Shown here in pieces: positions 7,002 through 11,236 of a DNA stretch of 11,236 bases (within the stretch, counting starts at the first letter, position 1; each line of letters begins with the position of its first letter). The position numbers and the translations under genes were made by a program. The DNA comes from Bacteroidota bacterium. Lineage in GTDB: Bacteria > Bacteroidota > Bacteroidia > Chitinophagales > Chitinophagaceae. The stretch covers positions 1 through 11,236 of the forward strand of contig CANGUS010000036.1 in NCBI GenBank assembly GCA_947457085.1, written 5' to 3'. A model generated the notes under the pieces. It searched no databases. It had not been told where the DNA came from and saw only the letters and a list, made by a program, of their open reading frames with translations.

Positions 7002-8072
7002 ATGAACAAATCAAATCGAATTGATTATTTAGATTCTGTAAGAGGAATAGCGGCTATGATGGTAGTTGTTTATCATTATATAGGATGGCGTTGGGCAGAT
7101 AAATTAAGTACAAAAATTGCTGAAATGTTTTTTAATGGTGGTGATGCTGTCTCATTCTTTTTTGTTTTAAGTGGATTTGTTTTATCGTATAAATATTTTC
7201 AAACAGCTAAAGAAATTGATATTAAAGAGTATGTAATAAAACGATTTTTTAGAATATATCCTGCGTTTTTTGTTACAGTTCTGATGATGTATTTTTATTA
7301 TCACAGGCACGATTTAGGATTGAATACGATTAAAGATATTTTTTATATTAATTCACAACATCTATGGCAAGAATTATATTTGGTTAAATCTAAACATGAT
7401 TTTTATATTCCAGGATGGACTTTAGGAGTAGAAATGGTAGTTTCTCTATTACTCCCATTTTTTATAATAGCTGCAAGAAAAAATATTAATTACATTTATG
7501 CATTAATACCAATGACATTATATATTGGTGCAGGGCATTTATCAATGTTTACCATGCATTTTTGCTTAGGAATTTTATTGGCTTATTTTTATCCTCAAAT
7601 ACAATCATTTGATTTTAAAAAATCAAAAATTTACCCTTATAGATGGTTACTTTTTCTAATCGTATTTGCCATGTTTTCAATTAGGCACATTGACAGAATT
7701 CATACATTAGGGAGTAAATTTTATGCTGTACTTGGCTTTTGGGGAATTGATATATTTCATATTACAGGAATAGCTTCATTTATCATTTTATTGTTCATTA
7801 TTAATAATCAATATATTCAAAAATTACTTCAATTAAAACCGTTGTTGTTTTTAGGCAAAATATCATACAGCATTTATTTAATGCATTGGATTGTAGTTGT
7901 TTATGTTATGGAACATTGGGAAAAATGGAAATCTATTTTCGGAAATGATTATATCATTTATTGGACGATGCTAGCCTTTACAATCATTACCACAATTCTG
8001 TTAGCAACAATTTGTTACTATTTTATTGAAATAAAGTTTGTTCAAATAGGCAAGAAACTATTTCAAAAATAG
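7002..8072 (+). CDS. Acyltransferase-3 family integral membrane protein (OafA/YrhL-like)
   Basis: A 356-residue inner-membrane protein of the acyltransferase-3 family (PF01757), which moves acyl groups, often acetyl, onto sugars of O-antigen, exopolysaccharide, peptidoglycan or other glycans. Family motifs are present: LDSVRGIAAMMVVVYHY (10-26, catalytic-type H25), FFFVLSGF (52-59), KRFFRIYPAF (80-89), GWTLGVEM (138-145) and ISYSIYLMHW (287-296). About ten hydrophobic segments are visible. There is no C-terminal SGNH domain, so it is the short form. It begins 3 bp after the protease stop codon and is surely co-transcribed with it. The acceptor cannot be predicted. A link to the surface glycan that anchors T9SS cargo is only a guess from gene order. 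It ends 3 bp from the convergent nagZ-like gene. Confidence 0.92.
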   Translation: MNKSNRIDYLDSVRGIAAMMVVVYHYIGWRWADKLSTKIAEMFFNGGDAVSFFFVLSGFVLSYKYFQTAKEIDIKEYVIKRFFRIYPAFFVTVLMMYFYYHRHDLGLNTIKDIFYINSQHLWQELYLVKSKHDFYIPGWTLGVEMVVSLLLPFFIIAARKNINYIYALIPMTLYIGAGHLSMFTMHFCLGILLAYFYPQIQSFDFKKSKIYPYRWLLFLIVFAMFSIRHIDRIHTLGSKFYAVLGFWGIDIFHITGIASFIILLFIINNQYIQKLLQLKPLLFLGKISYSIYLMHWIVVVYVMEHWEKWKSIFGNDYIIYWTMLAFTIITTILLATICYYFIEIKFVQIGKKLFQK

Positions 8073-8075
8073 AAA

Positions 8076-9152
8076 TTATCTACTTTTTTTCAAAGCCATG
8101 ATTCGGTTAAAGCTTTCATTAATTCTTGACAGGGGAATTTCTCCATCTAAAACTAATTTTTTAAATGTAGCATGAATATTTTCAGGCGTATAATCTTTTG
8201 ATCCTTCAATATTATTGCTAAAAATTACAATGTCAACCCCAGCGTTGATAGCTAGTTTCAAACTTTGCTCCAACCCATAAAACTTACTAATAGCATGCAT
8301 TTGCATATCGTCCGAAATCACGATGCCATCATAGTGGAATTGTTTACGCAAAAGACCCGTCACTATTTTTTTCGACAAAGTTGCAGGCAAACCACTATCA
8401 TCTAGTTTTTTATTAATAATGTGGGCCGTCATAATCATATCAACCTTTCCAGTATCTATTAAATATTTATATGGAAACAACTCTTCAACACTCCATGTTT
8501 TAGAAACATCCACCAAACCCAAATGAGAATCTGTAGTGCTACTCCCATGTCCGGGAAAATGTTTTAATGCTGTTTTTATATTTAATTTTTTATGTTCTTC
8601 AATCATAATTTCAGCACATTGCACAATCGTTTTTACATTTGAAGAGTAGCATCTATTTCGTTTTCCTAAAACAGGACAATTCGGATTTAAAATATCTACA
8701 TCAGGAGCAAAATTTAAATTAATGCCACATGTAGACAATGAATTTGCAATCGTATTTCCTATTTTATGGCTATAAGCTGAATCATTTTTTTGCCCTACGA
8801 TTTGAGCTGAAGGCATTGATGGAAAACCATATTTCATTTTTAAACGATTCACTTGCCCACCTTCTTGATCAATGGAAATGAATAATGGGATTTGAGCTGC
8901 CTCTTGCAAATCATTCGTCAACTCCAATAAATTTTCTTGACTATTATTTGGATTAATATTGTATTCAAATAATAGTACGCCACCAACGATCCCATTTTTT
9001 ATATCTTTAATAATAGCAGAATTTTTCTTTGCCGATTGACCCGACATTCCCACCATGATCATTTGTCCAATTTTAATATCTAAACTATCAATCTGTGAAA
9101 AGCAAAAAATAGCCGGTAAAAGAAAGGCTATTAACAGTATTATTTTTTTCAT
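8076..9152 (-). CDS. nagZ: Secreted family 3 glycoside hydrolase, NagZ-like beta-N-acetylhexosaminidase
   Basis: A 358-residue GH3 enzyme consisting of the single TIM-barrel domain, the size of NagZ, which removes N-acetylglucosamine from muropeptides or other glycans. Motifs (numbered from the ATG at 9152): IDQEGGQVNRLK (94-105), KHFPGHGSSTTDSHLG (197-212) with the D208/H210 acid-base dyad typical of NagZ, and GIVISDDMQMHA (276-287) with D281 as likely nucleophile. An N-terminal signal peptide (MKKIILLIAFLLPAIFCFS, cleavage before Q) indicates a periplasmic or surface enzyme, unlike cytoplasmic E. coli NagZ. The Cys before FSQ lacks a proper lipobox. The frame extends to a TTG at 9161, but that TTG is part of the promoter -7 element, so I use the ATG at 9152. 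No beta-lactamase-like extension is present. Confidence 0.9.
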   Translation of the reverse strand: MKKIILLIAFLLPAIFCFSQIDSLDIKIGQMIMVGMSGQSAKKNSAIIKDIKNGIVGGVLLFEYNINPNNSQENLLELTNDLQEAAQIPLFISIDQEGGQVNRLKMKYGFPSMPSAQIVGQKNDSAYSHKIGNTIANSLSTCGINLNFAPDVDILNPNCPVLGKRNRCYSSNVKTIVQCAEIMIEEHKKLNIKTALKHFPGHGSSTTDSHLGLVDVSKTWSVEELFPYKYLIDTGKVDMIMTAHIINKKLDDSGLPATLSKKIVTGLLRKQFHYDGIVISDDMQMHAISKFYGLEQSLKLAINAGVDIVIFSNNIEGSKDYTPENIHATFKKLVLDGEIPLSRINESFNRIMALKKSR

Positions 9153-9158
9153 TGTGCG

Positions 9159-9190
9159 CAAATATAATAATTGTAAATGGGAGTATGCAA
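9159..9190 (-). promoter_or_regulatory. Bacteroidota-type promoter of the nagZ-like gene
   Basis: On the minus strand TTG (9190-9188), 21 bp and then TATATTTG (9166-9159) fit the TTG-N17-23-TAnnTTTG consensus of Flavobacterium-type primary sigma promoters. The -7 box ends only 6 bp before the ATG at 9152, so transcription should begin at or next to the start codon, giving a leaderless or almost leaderless mRNA. Confidence 0.65.
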
Positions 9191-9214
9191 CTTAGGGATT
9201 ATTGAAATGAATTT

Positions 9215-11014
9215 TTAGTTATTAAAATATTGCTTGATAATACGTGCCTTTGACAACCCAACAATTTTTTCTAATTCTTTTTCGGTGGCATTTTTTACTT
9301 TTATTACCGACCTAAAATGTTTCAGCAAATCATTGGCAGTTTTTTCACCGATTCCATTAATTTTTTCGAGCTCATTTTTTATTATTCCTTTGCTTCGAGT
9401 AGATCGATGAAAGGTAATACCAAATCGATGCACTTCATCTCGTATGCGTTTAATTAAATTTAATGTTGCACTTTGATAAGGCAACTTCAGAGATTCGGAG
9501 TCTCCTGGGTAAAATATTTCTTCAATATTTTTAGCTAATCCTACCACGGTTGTTTTTCCAAGCAATCCTAATTCATGAATAGACTCTAATGCAGAACTAA
9601 GTTGTCCTTTACCTCCATCAATAATAATTAATTTAGGAAGGGGTTTACCTTCATCTAGCACTCGTTTATAGCGACGGTAAACGATTTCTTTCATGCTCGC
9701 AAAGTCATTAATGCCCTCTACTGTTTTAATATGAAAATGTCTATATTCTTTTTTGAAGGGCACTCCATCTTTGAAACAAACCATGGCAGCAACAGGATAA
9801 CTTCCTTGAAAATTTGAATTATCAAAACATTCAATATGGTCTGGGATTTCAGATAAATGTAAATCTATTTTTAATTGCTCTAATAAAGCGTTGTTTTGTT
9901 CAGTGGTGTTTTCTGAAAGGTTGAGGGTTAGTTTTCGTTTATGCTCTTGCATCATATATTCTGCATTTTGCAAAGACAATTCTAATAATTTCTTTTTGTC
10001 GCCCCCTTTAGGTACAGTGACTATTAATTCATCTTCAGTTGAAATTGTAAATGGAACAATGATTTCTTTTGAAGTACTCTTGTATTTTTCGCGGAGTTGA
10101 TATAAAATAGGCACTAAAATTTCTTCATCAGATTCTTGCAACGTTTTAGTAATAGTAACAGAATGCGTGTGAATAATCGTTCCTTGAACTATGATCATAA
10201 AATTGACAGCAGCATATTTTTCATTTGAAACAACAGAGCATATATCTACATTATCTATTTTAGTATTTACAATGATGGATTTACTTTGATAGGTTTGTAG
10301 ATATTCAATTTTTTTCTTGATGATTTCAGCTTTTTCAAATTCTAAATTTGAAGCCTTTTCCATCATTTCTTTTTTATAATTTTTTATAATATCGCCCAAC
10401 TTTCCTTTCAAAATATCTTTGACTAGTTGCACTTGCTCATTATACTCTTCTTTACTTTGAAAGGCAACACATGGTGCTTTACAATTTCCCAAATGATATT
10501 CTAAACATTCTTTAAATTTTCCCTTTTCAATATTTTTTGGATTCAGATTTAAAGAGCATGTTCTCAACGGAATCGTTTGTTTTATCAAATTTAATAAAGA
10601 ATAAACTTGAGCCACATTCGTATACGGACCTAAATATTGAGATCCATCTTTTATCATTTTACGAGTAATAAAAATTCTTGGAAAAGGTTCATTTTTAATA
10701 ACAATATGAGGATAGCTTCTATCATCTTTTAAAACCAAATTGTATTTTGGCTGGTATTGTTTAATGAGTGAATTTTCTAATAATAATGCATCTTGTTCAC
10801 TATCAACGATAGTAAACTCTATTCGTTTTATTTCAGAAACAAGTTTTTTTGTTTTATAATAATCTGAAATTTTATTGAAATAAGAAACTACCCGTTTACG
10901 CAAATTTTTAGCCTTGCCAACATAAATAATTTTGTCGGTAGCATCAAAATATTTGTATATGCCTGGCTTGCTGGGCAACGATGGCTGTACGATGGAGAAT
11001 TCTTCTTTTGTCAC
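9215..11014 (-). CDS. uvrC: UvrABC excinuclease subunit C
   Basis: UvrC makes the two incisions around a DNA lesion recruited by UvrA/UvrB in nucleotide excision repair. The 599-residue protein is full length. It has a GIY-YIG nuclease (GIY 18-20, YVGKAKNLRKR 31-41, E80) for the 3' cut; four cysteines (C153, C170, C178, C182) matching the region that binds an iron-sulfur cluster in E. coli UvrC; a UVR motif (about 204-240) for UvrB contact; an RNase H-like nuclease domain (about 385-540: FDNSN with D398, IIDGGKGQ with D466, RDEVHRFG with H529) for the 5' cut; and C-terminal helix-hairpin-helix motifs (about 546-599). The start is GTG at 11014; no in-frame ATG lies before the conserved PGIY, so GTG is accepted. 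It begins 20 bp after the nucleotidyltransferase stop and is probably co-transcribed with it. Confidence 0.96.
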   Translation of the reverse strand: MTKEEFSIVQPSLPSKPGIYKYFDATDKIIYVGKAKNLRKRVVSYFNKISDYYKTKKLVSEIKRIEFTIVDSEQDALLLENSLIKQYQPKYNLVLKDDRSYPHIVIKNEPFPRIFITRKMIKDGSQYLGPYTNVAQVYSLLNLIKQTIPLRTCSLNLNPKNIEKGKFKECLEYHLGNCKAPCVAFQSKEEYNEQVQLVKDILKGKLGDIIKNYKKEMMEKASNLEFEKAEIIKKKIEYLQTYQSKSIIVNTKIDNVDICSVVSNEKYAAVNFMIIVQGTIIHTHSVTITKTLQESDEEILVPILYQLREKYKSTSKEIIVPFTISTEDELIVTVPKGGDKKKLLELSLQNAEYMMQEHKRKLTLNLSENTTEQNNALLEQLKIDLHLSEIPDHIECFDNSNFQGSYPVAAMVCFKDGVPFKKEYRHFHIKTVEGINDFASMKEIVYRRYKRVLDEGKPLPKLIIIDGGKGQLSSALESIHELGLLGKTTVVGLAKNIEEIFYPGDSESLKLPYQSATLNLIKRIRDEVHRFGITFHRSTRSKGIIKNELEKINGIGEKTANDLLKHFRSVIKVKNATEKELEKIVGLSKARIIKQYFNN

Positions 11015-11034
11015 AAAGCGAAATTAAATTATTA

Positions 11035-11236
11035 CTACTTAAAAATAGTTTCAGCTTTTATGATACTTTCTGGTTTGCCAACATCTATTAAATGAGAACC
11101 AGTATGATCATAACCAATTATTTTTTCTTTTTTCGCTAATTCTAAATAAACATCTACCATTGAAAACTTACCTTCTTGTTTCATTAATTTAAAAATAGTA
11201 GGATTGATGATATGTATTCCACTAAAAGCAAATTCA
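11035..11236 (-). CDS. Sugar nucleotidyltransferase, C-terminal fragment (cut by window edge)
   Basis: Only the last 66 residues are in the window, ending at TAG (11037-11035). They read EFAFSGIHIINPTIFKLM, then GKFSMVDVYLELAKKEKIIGYDHTG, then DVGKPESIIKAETIF. This is the usual C-terminal pattern of NTP_transferase proteins (NDP-sugar pyrophosphorylases): a F(S/T)GI.(I/V)..P..F strand, a helix with D.Y..LA, and the D.G.P..(L/I)..AE end. MurU-like MurNAc-1-phosphate uridylyltransferases and GDP- or dTDP-sugar synthases share it, so the substrate cannot be fixed. The nucleotide-binding N-terminus lies beyond the right edge. It precedes uvrC by 20 bp on the same strand. It is truncated only by the window boundary; no frameshift is seen. 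Confidence 0.8.
   Translation of the reverse strand, partial: EFAFSGIHIINPTIFKLMKQEGKFSMVDVYLELAKKEKIIGYDHTGSHLIDVGKPESIIKAETIFK

Noticed and set aside
9093..9152. Possible lipoprotein signal in the nagZ-like protein (Cys at residue 17)
   Set aside because: The residues before the Cys (A-I-F) do not fit a lipobox, which needs a small residue at -1. A normal signal peptidase site before Gln fits better.
9891..10100. Plus-strand open frame of 69 codons inside uvrC
   Set aside because: It is antisense to a full-length uvrC with intact domains, with no independent evidence.
1..11236. Defence system, CRISPR, transposon or prophage content
   Set aside because: I saw no regularly spaced repeats, transposase or integrase motifs, terminal inverted repeats, or toxin-antitoxin-like pair. 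The lone XRE regulator has no small partner gene beside it.

Overview
The window looks like chromosome of a Bacteroidota bacterium (Flavobacteriia/Chitinophagia-like; the class cannot be fixed from this stretch). The evidence is a strongly AT-rich sequence, four secreted proteins ending in type IX secretion system (T9SS) sorting domains (three type A, one type B / CHU_C), the long form of PurM, and a clear Bacteroidota-type promoter (TTG-N21-TAnnTTTG) in front of one gene. I see no rRNA, tRNA, CRISPR array, insertion sequence, integrase or phage gene.

Left part (1-3097, all on the minus strand). A DNA-binding XRE-type regulator (2717-3097) is followed by purM (1488-2648, fifth step of purine synthesis) and then a secreted three-repeat protein with a T9SS tag (95-1387). 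A strong symmetric terminator hairpin (13-44) closes this arm. The regulator has a palindrome directly upstream of its own start codon, which suggests self-control.

Middle part (3342-8072, all on the plus strand). A secreted protein of unknown function (3342-4415) is followed by a 13-bp perfect hairpin with a U-rich tail. Only seven bases after the stem comes a compact three-gene run: a secreted multidomain protein with a type B T9SS tag (4471-5856), a secreted M43 (pappalysin/cytophagalysin-like) zinc protease with a type A tag (5853-6998, ATGA overlap), and an acyltransferase-3 membrane protein (7002-8072, 3-bp gap). There is almost no room for a promoter between the hairpin and the second gene, so the run probably depends on readthrough of, or a promoter inside, the preceding gene. 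The unit looks like a surface-protein and envelope-modification module.

Right part (8076-11236, all on the minus strand). A NagZ-like family 3 glycoside hydrolase (8076-9152) has its own near-leaderless promoter. Upstream of it are uvrC (9215-11014, nucleotide excision repair) and the C-terminal end of a sugar nucleotidyltransferase (11035-11236, cut by the window edge). NagZ plus a possible MurU-like nucleotidyltransferase hint at cell-wall sugar recycling, but the enzyme is too truncated to be sure. NagZ and the acyltransferase gene converge with only 3 bp between stop codons and no visible terminator.

Most of the window is ordinary housekeeping plus typical Bacteroidota surface proteins. 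The parts most worth a second look are the hairpin fused to the start of the secreted protease operon, the operon itself, and the regulator's upstream motif cluster.
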